Positions 19,401-28,680 of a stretch of 64,000 bases of DNA are shown piece by piece (position 1 is the stretch's first letter; each line of letters begins with the position of its first letter). The stretch covers positions 331,629-395,628 of the forward strand of contig MKVW01000009.1 of NCBI GenBank assembly GCA_001898965.1. The letters run 5' to 3'. The stretch is from Rhizobiales bacterium 62-17. Its GTDB lineage: Bacteria; Pseudomonadota; Alphaproteobacteria; Rhizobiales; Beijerinckiaceae. The notes beneath the pieces were generated by a model. It was given only the letters and a program-made list of their open reading frames with translations. It had not been told where the DNA came from and made no database searches. Position numbers and translations under genes: made by a program.

Positions 19401-20107
19401 CGTTGCTCGAACGAAGCCGCATAAACGAAGAACGGCTTCGTTATGCCCAACCTCGTGTCTAAGTCTGTGCCGCTCTCTTTCAGTTCCGTCGCGCGGACAG
19501 CGAATTCATCACCGCCCGCCATGACGCTGATGGCGCGACCGGGATCGATCTTGGCATCTTCAATGATCTCGAGGCGGGTGGAATCCGAGTTCGTGAGAAA
19601 CAGATCGCAATCGCAGAACGCCGCAAGCTTGTCATAGTACCAGCCGCGAACCTCCGGCGCATCGAGATACTTTTCCGGATTGCGCAGAGGTATCAGATCA
19701 TGGGCGATCACCGCGCGGAGCGACTCGCCGCACAAACCTCCGCCCGAGGTGATGACATCTCCCTCGAAACCTTCAAACAAGCTTGTAAATAAAATGGCGT
19801 CCGCCTGCAGGCCCGCAAAAAAATGCTCCCTCGTCAATTCTCTGGCTCTGCGCCAGTAAACCGAAGACCGGGGATAAGGGCCACCATCAAGCGTGCGATA
19901 CGTTACGATGCGATGCGGAGGCGCAAGATCGCCAAAATCCGCACGAATGGCCTCCGCCGTACCAGAAGGATTCTCGCTGACCGCCAGCCAGACTTCATGT
20001 TGTCCGGCGGTGCGCAGCAAGCCGGCAGCAAGACCACGCGCATATCGACCAATGCCTCGAAAGCGACTCCCGCTTTGCAAGCCGGTTAGATCAATAACCA
20101 ATCTCAT
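16415..20107 (-). CDS. Three-domain GT4 glycosyltransferase
   Basis: Large cytoplasmic glycosyltransferase of 1230 residues made of three GT4/GT-B modules. Module 1 (about 1-410) starts MRLVIDLTGLQSGSRFRGIG and has the EX7E element EGFGLPILE near 320. Module 2 (about 460-840) contains SSCFPRKGADVLLAAYGQA and EGYGLPIAE near 730. Module 3 (about 845-1230) begins GWVTTWNCKCGIATYSEY and carries ENTGESASGAVRFGIASG, a variant lacking the second glutamate motif. The ATG at 20107 follows GGAAG; a GTG at 20119 would add four residues. Proteins of this type build mannan-like O-antigen or capsule chains, with several linkages made by one polypeptide. Linkage and sugar donor are unknown. Confidence 0.85.
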   Translation of the reverse strand: MRLVIDLTGLQSGSRFRGIGRYARGLAAGLLRTAGQHEVWLAVSENPSGTAEAIRADFGDLAPPHRIVTYRTLDGGPYPRSSVYWRRARELTREHFFAGLQADAILFTSLFEGFEGDVITSGGGLCGESLRAVIAHDLIPLRNPEKYLDAPEVRGWYYDKLAAFCDCDLFLTNSDSTRLEIIEDAKIDPGRAISVMAGGDEFAVRATELKESGTDLDTRLGITKPFFVYAASFEQRKNFEGLIAAFGRFASQMGGQHQLVLVTSNEPAVLAMISSLASEAGLGDSDVIVTGQISDTDLTQLYRRCVAMVYPSLHEGFGLPILEAMHLDAAVIGSNVTSIPEIIGLDEAQFDPTSTEEIATKMLRIVRDDQFRQRLKENAVQRRALFTWDRSAIATWRALEDALASGDFLNRPRLNRAARYQALIKALKALAKAQGHPTADELRQIANVVAFNQNAIDALPVLTFHNEKRVWRIEGPFDSNYSLSLVNRETARALKAQGEEVFLHSSEGPGDYPPNESFLALNHPDILTLWRDRAEIDMRDRPVIASRNLYPPRVDNGGGTVNILHSYAWEESRFPSEWVDQFNLHLDGIGSVSSHVSKLLQDSGVAVPLSVVGNGVDHWERVKAAKLESLPGKSFRFLHVSSCFPRKGADVLLAAYGQAFRRSDDVTLIIKTFKNPHNDIEARLAAARTQDPEFPDVALIFEDLPDPELKALYQHCHVLVAPSRAEGYGLPIAEATLSGLPVIVTAWGGQADFCNEQTAWLVDYSFAPAQTHLELSSSVWAEPDRDHLALCMREAHAASATERTGKAAAGRDVLLKGHTWNAVVNRLSAAVDRWAKPREPLQGRVGWVTTWNCKCGIATYSEYLIRWLPQKPIIFGATNDDVITPDDEDVVRAWQKYMSGASLEGLAQAVEKSGVDTLVIQFNNSFFDFMELEKFVLAQKQSGRTVLMVMHSTWGNPDDETKIFSLLTKTLKACDRVLVHSYHDLNRLKAIGVVGNTTLLPHGIIDGPPSDFKARRSNSTFTIGSYGFCLPHKGLHALVAAYGLLARKDTSLHLHLVNAEYPVDVSHELARRLRAEIAQLGVGARARFTGDFLPDDQALGYLRACDLIVFPYENTGESASGAVRFGIASGRPVATTSLPIFDDVKPAVFQVTDGAPEILAAGLRDIISKLRTGGSVVEEKVRAADKWRQDHSYEALAARLTGLIEALRLERSFASAGHIVQEDTADGERV

Positions 20108-20118
20108 TGAGGCTTCCA

Positions 20119-21330
20119 CTACTCGTGATCATTGAGATCGTTGAAAATCTGCCTGGCCGGCAGCGAAAGCGGCCGCGTGGGCGAGCCGGGCTCCGCAGTT
20201 GGAGACATCGGCTTAACCGACCGCGCTTTGCTCGACGAAGATTGGGAGGATCCTTTCAATGACAGCAGCCGGCTCATTGTATCACGCAGCATTTGCCTCG
20301 GCCCCGAAGCGATCCAGCGCAACGGCGCTGTTATGCGCCAGGAAAACGAGGAATGTACGGCGTGAAGCGCATCCAAGGCATATTTGATTTCAACTTCCTT
20401 CTGACGCAGGATCGCTTTGATATCAGCCTCTTTTTGACGCAGAAGCGCGACATTCGCCGTATCTCGCTTGATTAGTTGCACAACGCCACCTTCGAGCTGA
20501 TGCAAGACTTCTGGTAGCTCCGCGTGTGTTATCGCTCTTGAAGAGCCGAACATGTGCGAATGGAGAGCCGCATCAAGCGCCGCCGTCTTCGCCTTTGCCG
20601 CATCAACAACGGACAGCTTTTTCGCCAGCTCAAAATTGAAATGCGAATGCTCATCGAGCTGGAAGAAATCAAAAAAGTTTGGCCCCGGGCCGAATGGAGC
20701 CTTGAGTTCGATATGCTCCTGGCTCACATAAAATCGGTTTACGCCATCGAAATACGCGAACTCATAACCGAGAGCGATCAGCTTGGGCTCCCAGTTCGCG
20801 TAGCTTGGCTCCTGCGTGTTTGGCTTTGTGCTCTCGACAACCACGATCCAAGGCCTGACGGGCGACGGACGCCAGCTGTCAATGACATCGTCTTCCCGAC
20901 CTTCGACATCGATCTTGAGCCAATGAATCGGCCGATCGGCATAGGCGTCGAGAACTTGCGACAGCGGCATGCACGGGACTTCAATCTGCAGGCACTCATG
21001 ATTGTTGCGCGCATGTTCGGCGGCAATCGCGGGATCACCCGTGCTCAAGCCCGTTCCCGGAATCTCCCAAAACGGTATCGTCCCCTCACGGGTTCCGATC
21101 GCGGCTTGGATCACCACGTCGCCTTGACGGTAGAGGCGGAGCTTCTCGGCGTAGTGCGGCGTTGGTTCAACATGCACGCCACGCCAGCCCTGGTGGTGAA
21201 ATGCGATGCTGACGGAATCGATGACCGGATCCTGGGCACCGATATCGATAAAGAAGCCGCGCTCGACATGCTTGAGCGCACGCCAGAGGATAACGTCTTC
21301 AAAATTCTGGGCGTTTGAAAAGAAAGTCAC
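20119..21330 (-). CDS. FkbM-family methyltransferase with C-terminal coiled coil
   Basis: SAM-dependent methyltransferase domain (about 1-210) with FFIDIGAQDPVIDSVS and the PIHWLKIDVEGREDDVI segment. The start is placed at GTG 21330 because close family members begin TFxSxAQNFEDVxLWRAL; a TTG at 21366 would add 12 residues. Residues about 230-310 form a helical region with a tandem RQKEADIKAI/RQKEVEIKYA coiled-coil repeat, followed by SFSWRITAPLRW, a motif often found at the ends of polysaccharide enzymes, and a Ser/Pro-rich tail. It lies directly before the glycosyltransferase and may methylate or cap the sugar chain it makes, with the coiled coil setting chain length. Confidence 0.82.
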   Translation of the reverse strand: MTFFSNAQNFEDVILWRALKHVERGFFIDIGAQDPVIDSVSIAFHHQGWRGVHVEPTPHYAEKLRLYRQGDVVIQAAIGTREGTIPFWEIPGTGLSTGDPAIAAEHARNNHECLQIEVPCMPLSQVLDAYADRPIHWLKIDVEGREDDVIDSWRPSPVRPWIVVVESTKPNTQEPSYANWEPKLIALGYEFAYFDGVNRFYVSQEHIELKAPFGPGPNFFDFFQLDEHSHFNFELAKKLSVVDAAKAKTAALDAALHSHMFGSSRAITHAELPEVLHQLEGGVVQLIKRDTANVALLRQKEADIKAILRQKEVEIKYALDALHAVHSSFSWRITAPLRWIASGPRQMLRDTMSRLLSLKGSSQSSSSKARSVKPMSPTAEPGSPTRPLSLPARQIFNDLNDHE

Positions 21331-21436
21331 CGGCGAGCAAGTAGCGAATCCGACCCGATATTGCAACTGAACGCTGGCATTGCTCCCCGGGGTGCAAGAG
21401 GGAGAATGCTGCGCCTAACATGCTGTTCATATTGAT

Positions 21437-22522
21437 TTATTGCGCCAAAGAAGCACTGTCGGATCGGACGCCAATCTGGCGAGGTGTCGCGGCGCGCGTC
21501 AAGCGGACGCCAACGAGCAGAACCTCGCCCTCTATGGCGCCTTTGAGGAGCTGCAAGCGAAGCTCAAGAGGCTTGTGACTTTCCGTGACCTCAAACGATA
21601 TATCGATCGCAAAAGACCCATTCCTCGGCCAGCGCATGGAAACCGCACCTAAAATCTCGCCATTGAACACGTCCAGAAGCGCCAGCGTGTCGGTGCCGCA
21701 ACCGGCCAACTCAATCTGCATCTCTCCATGCCAGATGCCGGCTGGGAGGTGCATATAGGGGCCATAAGAAAGAATGCGCGCGGGACCGACCAGAAGCTTG
21801 GAGCCCACAAGGCGATGTCCTGGAATATCGCCGTCCAGAAAACAACGCCGCGGCCAATAAAAAGTCGACTGAGATCGTTCGTCGCCGATGAAATTGTAAT
21901 CCTGGCCCACGTGCTCGATGAGGGAGATATCTTCATCCGAAAGCATTCCGGCAAAACTCTTCACCGAATGCCACTTCGGAAACTGGGCGAGAATAAAATC
22001 CAGGAAACTCGCTCGGCTGCCCTGCTCTCCGCCCAATGCGGCTTTCACAAGCTCCAACTGTTGTTGTTCAGCCGGAATGCCGAAAAAAATCATGATCTCT
22101 CGAGATAAATCGAGAATTGACGTAGCGTAACGGCCGGAGTCCAAGACTAAAGATCTACTGCAACGCGTCAAATGAGCCGATTGCACCGTCGTATTGGAAA
22201 CATTTTGCAGCGCAGTCGCAAGATCGAAGCCGCAATCCAATATAAGATACTTCAGAATATCCTCGGCATCCTGGTGACACACGAGAACGGGCAGTTTTGT
22301 TTCAACAAAAACGTCCGTGAGATCAGCGGATGGGGCATTACTTAAGAGGACGAAAGTCTTATCCGGATTACTCCGGATATCATGCCAATGATCGCGCAGT
22401 TGAGCTCTAGATACGACATATAATTCCTGCGCATCTCCAATTACTGCCTCTGTAATAATCGAGATCAGGCGTTGGGTCGCCGCGAAGACTGCCGAATTCG
22501 TACCGAAAACGCTGAGAATCAT
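21437..22522 (-). CDS. Protein of unknown function in polysaccharide cluster
   Basis: 361 residues, family not recognised. The N-terminal 100 residues alternate hydrophobic strands and helices (FVLLSNAPSADLTDVFVETKLPVLVCHQ), suggesting a Rossmann-like fold without a P-loop. The middle is helical. The last 140 residues look beta-rich (GPYMHLPAGIWHGEMQIELAG, TDTLALLDVFNGE), like a carbohydrate-binding sandwich. It lies between two FkbM methyltransferase genes on the same strand, so a role in polysaccharide assembly or modification is inferred from context only. Base composition is visibly richer in A and T than in the flanking housekeeping genes. Confidence 0.7.
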   Translation of the reverse strand: MILSVFGTNSAVFAATQRLISIITEAVIGDAQELYVVSRAQLRDHWHDIRSNPDKTFVLLSNAPSADLTDVFVETKLPVLVCHQDAEDILKYLILDCGFDLATALQNVSNTTVQSAHLTRCSRSLVLDSGRYATSILDLSREIMIFFGIPAEQQQLELVKAALGGEQGSRASFLDFILAQFPKWHSVKSFAGMLSDEDISLIEHVGQDYNFIGDERSQSTFYWPRRCFLDGDIPGHRLVGSKLLVGPARILSYGPYMHLPAGIWHGEMQIELAGCGTDTLALLDVFNGEILGAVSMRWPRNGSFAIDISFEVTESHKPLELRLQLLKGAIEGEVLLVGVRLTRAATPRQIGVRSDSASLAQ

Positions 22523-22619
22523 GACAAAACTGGCACTTTCATCTCACGATCCTGCATTTCACGAGACTTGATTGAGAAATAGGCTGATCGTAGAGCGACT
22601 ATTTTCCGACGGGCTGGTC

Positions 22620-22719
22620 ATGATGTTGCTGAGGCTTGCCTGAATTCAACATCATAAAGCAGCATGAGAACTGAATATACTGGGCAAAATTACGTCTCCA
22701 AGGAAACGCGATTTTGCCC
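22620..22719. repeat. Two inverted repeats in the gap upstream of the unknown gene
   Basis: In the 295-base A/T-rich gap 22523-22817, ATGATGTTG (22620-22628) pairs with CAACATCAT (22647-22655), and GGGCAAAAT (22682-22690) pairs with ATTTTGCCC (22711-22719). Both have nine-base perfect arms and loops of about 18-20 bases. They could be regulator sites or RNA hairpins after the FkbM gene at 22818. Confidence 0.55.
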
Positions 22720-22817
22720 GATGAAGACATCTCGATTTTGTAATGCGCGGGCGTTCATCCGCTGACACAAGCTTCAGGCTCTCCGCCCCGGGCTTTCGGC
22801 GCCGTCCATGGCGTCAC

Positions 22818-23741
22818 TCACGCCAGATAGACCATCCAGTCGGAACCGACGTTCTCAGACGACAATGTCTCCACGGTCGTCGAATAAACGTGACCATCGT
22901 CATGAACATACCGGATGGATCCATAGATGGCGGCCAGTTCAACAAGCATCGGTGTCGGGTTGTATCCTCGACCAAAATTTATCTCGGCGACAATTTGCGG
23001 CTTCTGGGCGCGGATGAAATCCATCATTCCCTGCATGATGACGAACTCGGCGCCCTCGACATCGAGCTTGACGAAATCAATCGCGCCCATCTCCTTGGCG
23101 ACATCCGAAAACGATTGCGTACGAACGGCAATCACGTCGCCTTTGGTCAGCAGCTCATCCGTTACGTCGGCCACGAAACGCGCATTCTTGGGTTCGGCAC
23201 GCGGAACATAAAACGTACTATCGTCGCCGGAATGTTCGGCCAAAGCTATCTGCTTCACCGAGGATCTGCTGTCGAATCCGTTGACCGACAATGATTGCTG
23301 CAAAAGGCCAGCTGCGCGCGGGTTTGGCTCAAACGCGTAACAATAACCGCCCGGGCCGACCAGATCGGACATCAGCAAGGAATAATAGCCAAAATTCGCG
23401 CCGATATCGGCCACGCGCATCCCCGGCTTTACCGTGCGGGTGATGAACTGGGTGAGGCCCATTTCCCATATACCCCGCATGAGGAGGTGCGTGGCGAAGC
23501 CGACATCGCGCGTATCGACAAAGACCATATATTGCCCGAGGACACGGCACAGCGCCGTGTAATCGCCGAGATAGCTCGAATAGCACCTGCCTGCTATTTT
23601 GTTTTCGATGTCGATGCGATCTCCGTTGATCAAATCGGCCGGCGAAAGTCTGCTATAACCTGACTTCTCTGCCGCGACCGGAGAAAGCGCATCAGACGAT
23701 ACCCCACCCAAGAGCTGTTTTAATTTCGTTGTGATGGACAT
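22818..23741 (-). CDS. FkbM-family methyltransferase
   Basis: 307-residue SAM-dependent methyltransferase. Motif I is VADIGANFGYYSLLMSDL near residue 110, followed by CYAFEPNPRAAGLLQQSL and the acidic IDFVKLDVEGAEFVIMQGM. ATG 23741 is taken as the start, with GGAGAG upstream; an ATG at 23753 would add four residues. Its C-terminus has no coiled coil, unlike the other FkbM protein. It is the most upstream gene of this cluster, so it may lead the transcript. The target sugar or glycolipid is unknown. Confidence 0.82.
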   Translation of the reverse strand: MSITTKLKQLLGGVSSDALSPVAAEKSGYSRLSPADLINGDRIDIENKIAGRCYSSYLGDYTALCRVLGQYMVFVDTRDVGFATHLLMRGIWEMGLTQFITRTVKPGMRVADIGANFGYYSLLMSDLVGPGGYCYAFEPNPRAAGLLQQSLSVNGFDSRSSVKQIALAEHSGDDSTFYVPRAEPKNARFVADVTDELLTKGDVIAVRTQSFSDVAKEMGAIDFVKLDVEGAEFVIMQGMMDFIRAQKPQIVAEINFGRGYNPTPMLVELAAIYGSIRYVHDDGHVYSTTVETLSSENVGSDWMVYLA

Positions 23742-23923
23742 TCCTCTCTCCATTCGTCAGCCAGCATAAAGTCGCCTGCCGCATATCATTTAAATCCACT
23801 CATCGGGAGGGTTTTAAGCGAAATGCCGGCGAGATCTAAGGCTTTGTTCAAAGCCGAAATCAGGGCTGTTGACCGGCACCGGTAAGCTCAAGTCGTTCAT
23901 GGACTTGAATGTACGAGCCAAAC

Positions 23924-25390
23924 CTACTGCCCCTTCAGCGACGCCGGCGGCTCGCTCCAACCTCCGCCCAGCGCCTGGAAGAGGCTCGTCACCGCCAGCA
24001 TCCGGCTCAGGCGCACCTGCGCCAGCGTGGTCTCGGCGGTGAACAGCGTCTGCTGTGTCTGCAACACCGACACCAGATCGGCTGTGCCGCCGCGCAACTG
24101 CGTTTCCGCCACTTCGAAAGCCTTGCGCGAACTGGCGACGACCTGGCCTTGAAGCTGCAACTGCTGCGTCGTTTGCTGCAGAGTGACGAGCGCCACCTCC
24201 ACGTCCGAGAAAGCCGAGACCACCGCCTTGCGGAAGCTTTGCAGATATTGCAACTGCACGCCCTGCGCCTGTTTGAGCTGGTTCTCGAGCTGGAAGCCAT
24301 TGAAGATCGGCTGCGCCAGCCCCGCCGCCATCGTGTAATACCAGGCGCCGGGCACGAACAAAGACGACAGCGAATTGCTCTGGAAACCGGTGGTGCCGGT
24401 GAGCGTGATCTGCGGGAAGAAGGCGGCGCGCGCCGATTCGACCGAGAAATTCGACGACGCGAGTTGTGCCTCTGCCAGAGCGATATCCGGCCGGCGGGTG
24501 AGCAACTCCGAGGGCAGGCCTGGCGTGACGCGCGGCATTGTGATGCGGGAGAGGCTCGTGCCCTTGATCCTGAAGCCCGTCGCCGGACGCGCCAGCAACA
24601 CCGCCAAGGCCGCAAGATTCTGTTTCAAAGTCACTTGCAGTGGCGGGATCGAAGCCTTCACCTGGCCGACCAGAGCTTCCTGTTGCGACAGTTGCAATTG
24701 CGACGCGGTGCCGCCGGCCATCTGCTTGCGGATCAGATCGAGGATGCGGTTGGCGGCGGAGAGATTGTTTCGCGCCACTTGCAACTGATCGAGGGCGGCC
24801 AAGGCCTGGAAGTAGGCATTGGCCACCGAGACGGTGGTGGTCAACGCCACCACATCGCGATTATAGCGGCTGCCGATGGCGGTTTCCGAAGCAGAGTAGA
24901 AAGCGGCGCGGTTCTTGCCCCAGAAATCCAGCATATAGCTGGCGGAAAGACCGAGACTGAAGGTGGAGGTCAGCGTACCGCTCGAACGCATGCGCTCGGC
25001 ATTGCCGACGCCACTGAGGCTCGGCAACAAAGGCGCACCGGCAATGCCCGCTTGCGCTTCCGCCTGGGTGATCTGCGCCACGGCAACGGCGATATCGAGA
25101 TTGTCGCTTTGCGCCTCGACGATGAAATCGCTCAATTCGGACGAGCGAAAACCACGCCACCAATCAGGCTTCGGCAGCGCCGCATCGGGCTTGCGGGGCG
25201 CCGTCTCATAGGCAGCGGGCACTTCCAGGCCGGGATCGGGATGTTCGCTGTTCAGGATGCAACCGGACAGGCCGATGGCGATCATCGGCACGACGACGAG
25301 ACGAAATCCTCTCGCAGCTGCGCCTTCTGAAAAACGCATGGATGCTGCCATCAACGCAGAAACCCCACGCACGCCGACTCCAGAACCCAT
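23924..25390 (-). CDS. Outer-membrane efflux lipoprotein, NodT/OprM family
   Basis: Outer-membrane channel for the adjacent RND pump, 488 residues at most. The lipobox LSGC (Cys near residue 44 of the longest form) follows a hydrophobic stretch, so the mature protein is lipidated. Two OEP repeats are present, e.g. PDWWRGFRSSELSDFIVEAQSDNLDIAVA and LTRRPDIALAEAQLASSNFSVESARAAFFPQITLTG. ATG 25339 would give a more usual signal peptide than ATG 25390; neither has a good ribosome-binding site. It lies 11 bases behind the second permease gene and ends the operon. Confidence 0.9.
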   Translation of the reverse strand: MGSGVGVRGVSALMAASMRFSEGAAARGFRLVVVPMIAIGLSGCILNSEHPDPGLEVPAAYETAPRKPDAALPKPDWWRGFRSSELSDFIVEAQSDNLDIAVAVAQITQAEAQAGIAGAPLLPSLSGVGNAERMRSSGTLTSTFSLGLSASYMLDFWGKNRAAFYSASETAIGSRYNRDVVALTTTVSVANAYFQALAALDQLQVARNNLSAANRILDLIRKQMAGGTASQLQLSQQEALVGQVKASIPPLQVTLKQNLAALAVLLARPATGFRIKGTSLSRITMPRVTPGLPSELLTRRPDIALAEAQLASSNFSVESARAAFFPQITLTGTTGFQSNSLSSLFVPGAWYYTMAAGLAQPIFNGFQLENQLKQAQGVQLQYLQSFRKAVVSAFSDVEVALVTLQQTTQQLQLQGQVVASSRKAFEVAETQLRGGTADLVSVLQTQQTLFTAETTLAQVRLSRMLAVTSLFQALGGGWSEPPASLKGQ

Positions 25391-25401
25391 CCGTCACACC
25401 T

Positions 25402-28400
25402 TCAGTTCGGCGACCCGCTGCCACGCAACACCGGACGCGCCGGCCGCCGCCAGCTTTGTGCCCAGAGCCGGAAGCGATCGATGTAAATATAGATCACCGG
25501 GGTCGTATAGAGTGTCAGAACCTGGCTCAGGATCAAGCCGCCGACGATCGCCACCCCCAGCGGCCGGCGCAACTCGCTGCCCTCGCCAAAGCCGATCGCC
25601 AGCGGCACCGCCCCCAGCAGCGCCGCCATGGTCGTCATCATGATCGGGCGGAACCGCAGCAGGCAAGCCTGATAGATCGCATCATGCGCCGACAGATTTT
25701 CGGTACGCTCCGCATGCAAGGCGAAATCGATCATCATGATCGCATTCTTCTTGACGATACCGATCAACAGGATGACGCCGATCAAGGCCATGATCGAGAA
25801 CTCAAGACCAAAGACATCCAGCGCCATCAGCGCGCCGACACCCGCCGAGGGCAAGGTCGAAAGGATGGTCAGCGGATGGACATAGCTTTCATAGAGAACG
25901 CCGAGCACGATATAGACAGCGATCAGGGCGGTCAGGATCAGCATCGGCTGGCTGGCGAGAGAATCCTGAAAGGCACTGGCCGTACCCTGGAAACTGCCGT
26001 GAATGGTCGCCGGCATGCGGATGCGCACCTTGGCTTCGTCGATCGCCGCCACCGCATCGCTTAACGCAATTCCCGGCGCCAGATTGAAGGAAATGGTGCT
26101 GGCGACGAAAAGACCCTGGTGGTTGACCGATAGCGGCGTGCTGCCGGGCGCGAATTGCGCCACCGCCGCCAGCGGCACCATGGTCTCGGCCGTTGTACTC
26201 ACCGCCGATCCCGTGGAGCTGACAGTCTTGCCGACGGCGCCGATGGAATTGTTCGCCTGGTTGATCGCCGCTTTCGCATTGGCAGACGCGGCCGCCGCCG
26301 ATTGTCCGGGCGCAGCATAGGTGCCGGCCACCGCATTGGTCGCCTGCGAGCCGGTGACCGAACCGCCCGACGTACTGATATAGACTTGTTTCAAGGTTTC
26401 GGGGTTCTGCCAATATTGCGGCGCCACCTCCATCACCACGTGATACTGATTGCGCGCGACATAGATGGTCGACACTTGGCGTTGGCCGAACGCGCTATAG
26501 AGCGTGTTGTCGATCTGGCTGACGGTGATGCCCAGGCGGGAGGCCGTATCGCGATCGATCACGATATTGGCCTCGAGGCCCTTGTTCTGTTGATCGCTGT
26601 TGACATCGCGCAGGCCGGGCTCCTGCTGCAGAGCCGCCGTCAGCTTGGGAGCCCATTCGGCAATCTCCGCCGCATCGTCGCCTTGCAGCGTATATTGATA
26701 CTGCGCGTTCGATTGCCGCCCGCCCATGCGGATATCTTGCGCCGCTTGCAGAAACAGCGTCGCGCCCGGCACGACCGCGAGCCGGCCGCGCAACCGCGCG
26801 ATCACCTGATCGGCGGTGACGCCGCGTTCCGCCAAAGGCTTCAAGGACACGAACATGAAGCCGGAATTGGTCTGGCCGCCGCCCGTGAAGCCCACGGCCG
26901 TATTCACCGCCGGATCGCTTTTTACGATATCGGCGAACTGCGTCAGCTTCTGCGACATCGCCTGGAAGGAGATCGCCTGGTCGGCCTGGATGGCGCCCAT
27001 GATCTGCCCGGTATCCTGCTGCGGGAAGAATCCCTTCGGGATCGAAACGTAGAGATAGCCGTTGAGGCCAAGTGTTCCCAGCAGCAGCAGCATGATGAAG
27101 CGCGGATGATCGAGCGCCCAGGATAAGGTGCGGCGGTAGAGATCGAGCATCGCCTCGAAAGCCCGTTCGCTTGCCCGATAGATGCGGCCGTGTTCGCCGC
27201 TTTCCTCGCGCAGCAACACCGAACACATCATCGCCGTGGTGGTCAGCGAAATCACCAGCGAGACCAGGATGGCCGCCGACAAGGTGATGGCGAATTCCCG
27301 GAAGAGCCGACCGACGAGCCCGCTCATCAGCAGGATCGGAATGAACACGGCGATGAGCGAAAAACTCATCGACACGACCGTGAACCCAACCTCCTGCGAC
27401 CCCTTGATGGCCGCCTCGATCCGCGAAAGCCCCAAGGAGCGATGCCGCGAGATATTTTCCAGAACCACCACCGCATCGTCGACGACGAAACCCGTCGCCA
27501 CCGTCAGCGCCATCAGCGACAGATTGTCGATGCTGAAGCCGAGCAGATACATGATGCCGAGCGTACCGATCAATGACGCCGGCACGGCAACAATAGGCAC
27601 CAGAGTGGCGCGCCAGTCGCGCAGAAAGGCGAACACGACCAGGATCACCAGGATGATCGAAATCATCAAAGTGCGTTCGACCTCTTTCAGCGAGGCGCGA
27701 ATGGTGGTCGAGCGGTCGAGCGCAACCGAAAGCTCGATGGCCGGCGAAACCGAGGCTTGCAGTGTCGGAATGAGGGCGCGGACGCGATCGACCGTATCGA
27801 TGATATTCGCATTGGGCGAGCGAAACAGCACCAGCAGCACCGCCGGCTTGCCGTTGGCAAGGCCGGCATTGCGCAGGTTTTCGACGGAATCGTTCACCGC
27901 CGCCACGTCGCGCAGATGCACCGGCGCATTGTTGCGATAGGCGATCACCAGATCGCGATAGTCGGCAGCGACGATGCCCTGATCATTGGCATAGATCTGA
28001 TAGCGCAGCGGACCTTCTTCGATCGCGCCTTTCGGCGCGTGCGCATTGGCGGAACCGAGCGCCGCGCGCACGTCTTCCAGGCCGATGCGATAATGATAGA
28101 GCAGTTGCGGATTGAGCTCGACGCGCACCGCCGGCAGCGAGCTGCCGTTGACATCCACTTCGCCGATGCCGCCGACCTGCGACAATTTCTGCGCCAGCAC
28201 CGTGCTTGCCGCATCGTAGATCTGGCCACGCGTCAGCGTGTCCGAGGTCAGCGCCAGAATGAGGATCGGCGCATCGGCCGGATTGACCTTGCGATAGGTC
28301 GGATTGGAGCGCAGGCTCGTCGGCAGGTCGGCGCGCGCCGCGTTGATCGCCGCCTGCACGTCGCGCGCCGCGCCGTCGATATCCCGGTTCAGCCCGAATT

Positions 28401-28680
28401 GCAGCGTCACGCGCGTGCTGCCGACGCTGCTCGACGAGGTCATTTCATTGACGTCGGCGATCTGCCCGAGACGGCGCTCCAGGGGGCTCGCCACCGTATT
28501 GGCCATCACCTGCGGGCTGGCGCCGGGCATGGTGGCGCGCACGGAAATCACCGGATAGTCGACCTGCGGCAGCGGTGCCACCGGCAACAGCGGAAAGGCG
28601 ACGAGGCCTGTGGCGATCAACCCCACCGTCAGCAAAGTCGTCGCCACCGGGCGGCGGATGAAGGGGATCGACAGGTTCAT
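25402..28680 (-). CDS. mdtC: RND efflux permease, MdtC-like
   Basis: Inner-membrane multidrug permease of 1092 residues, starting [23 protein letters not shown] 28680 overlaps the upstream permease stop and replaces a longer upstream frame. Twelve membrane segments in the RND 1+6+5 pattern, and the proton-relay region [17 protein letters not shown] near 400. It is longer than typical MdtC because of a Gly/Ala/Ser/Gln/Asn-rich insertion of roughly 55-60 residues (about 772-830, encoded near 26190-26365) between YISTSGG and [10 protein letters not shown] in the periplasmic docking region. It probably forms a hetero-trimer with the neighbouring permease. Confidence 0.9.
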   Translation of the reverse strand: MNLSIPFIRRPVATTLLTVGLIATGLVAFPLLPVAPLPQVDYPVISVRATMPGASPQVMANTVASPLERRLGQIADVNEMTSSSSVGSTRVTLQFGLNRDIDGAARDVQAAINAARADLPTSLRSNPTYRKVNPADAPILILALTSDTLTRGQIYDAASTVLAQKLSQVGGIGEVDVNGSSLPAVRVELNPQLLYHYRIGLEDVRAALGSANAHAPKGAIEEGPLRYQIYANDQGIVAADYRDLVIAYRNNAPVHLRDVAAVNDSVENLRNAGLANGKPAVLLVLFRSPNANIIDTVDRVRALIPTLQASVSPAIELSVALDRSTTIRASLKEVERTLMISIILVILVVFAFLRDWRATLVPIVAVPASLIGTLGIMYLLGFSIDNLSLMALTVATGFVVDDAVVVLENISRHRSLGLSRIEAAIKGSQEVGFTVVSMSFSLIAVFIPILLMSGLVGRLFREFAITLSAAILVSLVISLTTTAMMCSVLLREESGEHGRIYRASERAFEAMLDLYRRTLSWALDHPRFIMLLLLGTLGLNGYLYVSIPKGFFPQQDTGQIMGAIQADQAISFQAMSQKLTQFADIVKSDPAVNTAVGFTGGGQTNSGFMFVSLKPLAERGVTADQVIARLRGRLAVVPGATLFLQAAQDIRMGGRQSNAQYQYTLQGDDAAEIAEWAPKLTAALQQEPGLRDVNSDQQNKGLEANIVIDRDTASRLGITVSQIDNTLYSAFGQRQVSTIYVARNQYHVVMEVAPQYWQNPETLKQVYISTSGGSVTGSQATNAVAGTYAAPGQSAAAASANAKAAINQANNSIGAVGKTVSSTGSAVSTTAETMVPLAAVAQFAPGSTPLSVNHQGLFVASTISFNLAPGIALSDAVAAIDEAKVRIRMPATIHGSFQGTASAFQDSLASQPMLILTALIAVYIVLGVLYESYVHPLTILSTLPSAGVGALMALDVFGLEFSIMALIGVILLIGIVKKNAIMMIDFALHAERTENLSAHDAIYQACLLRFRPIMMTTMAALLGAVPLAIGFGEGSELRRPLGVAIVGGLILSQVLTLYTTPVIYIYIDRFRLWAQSWRRPARPVLRGSGSPN

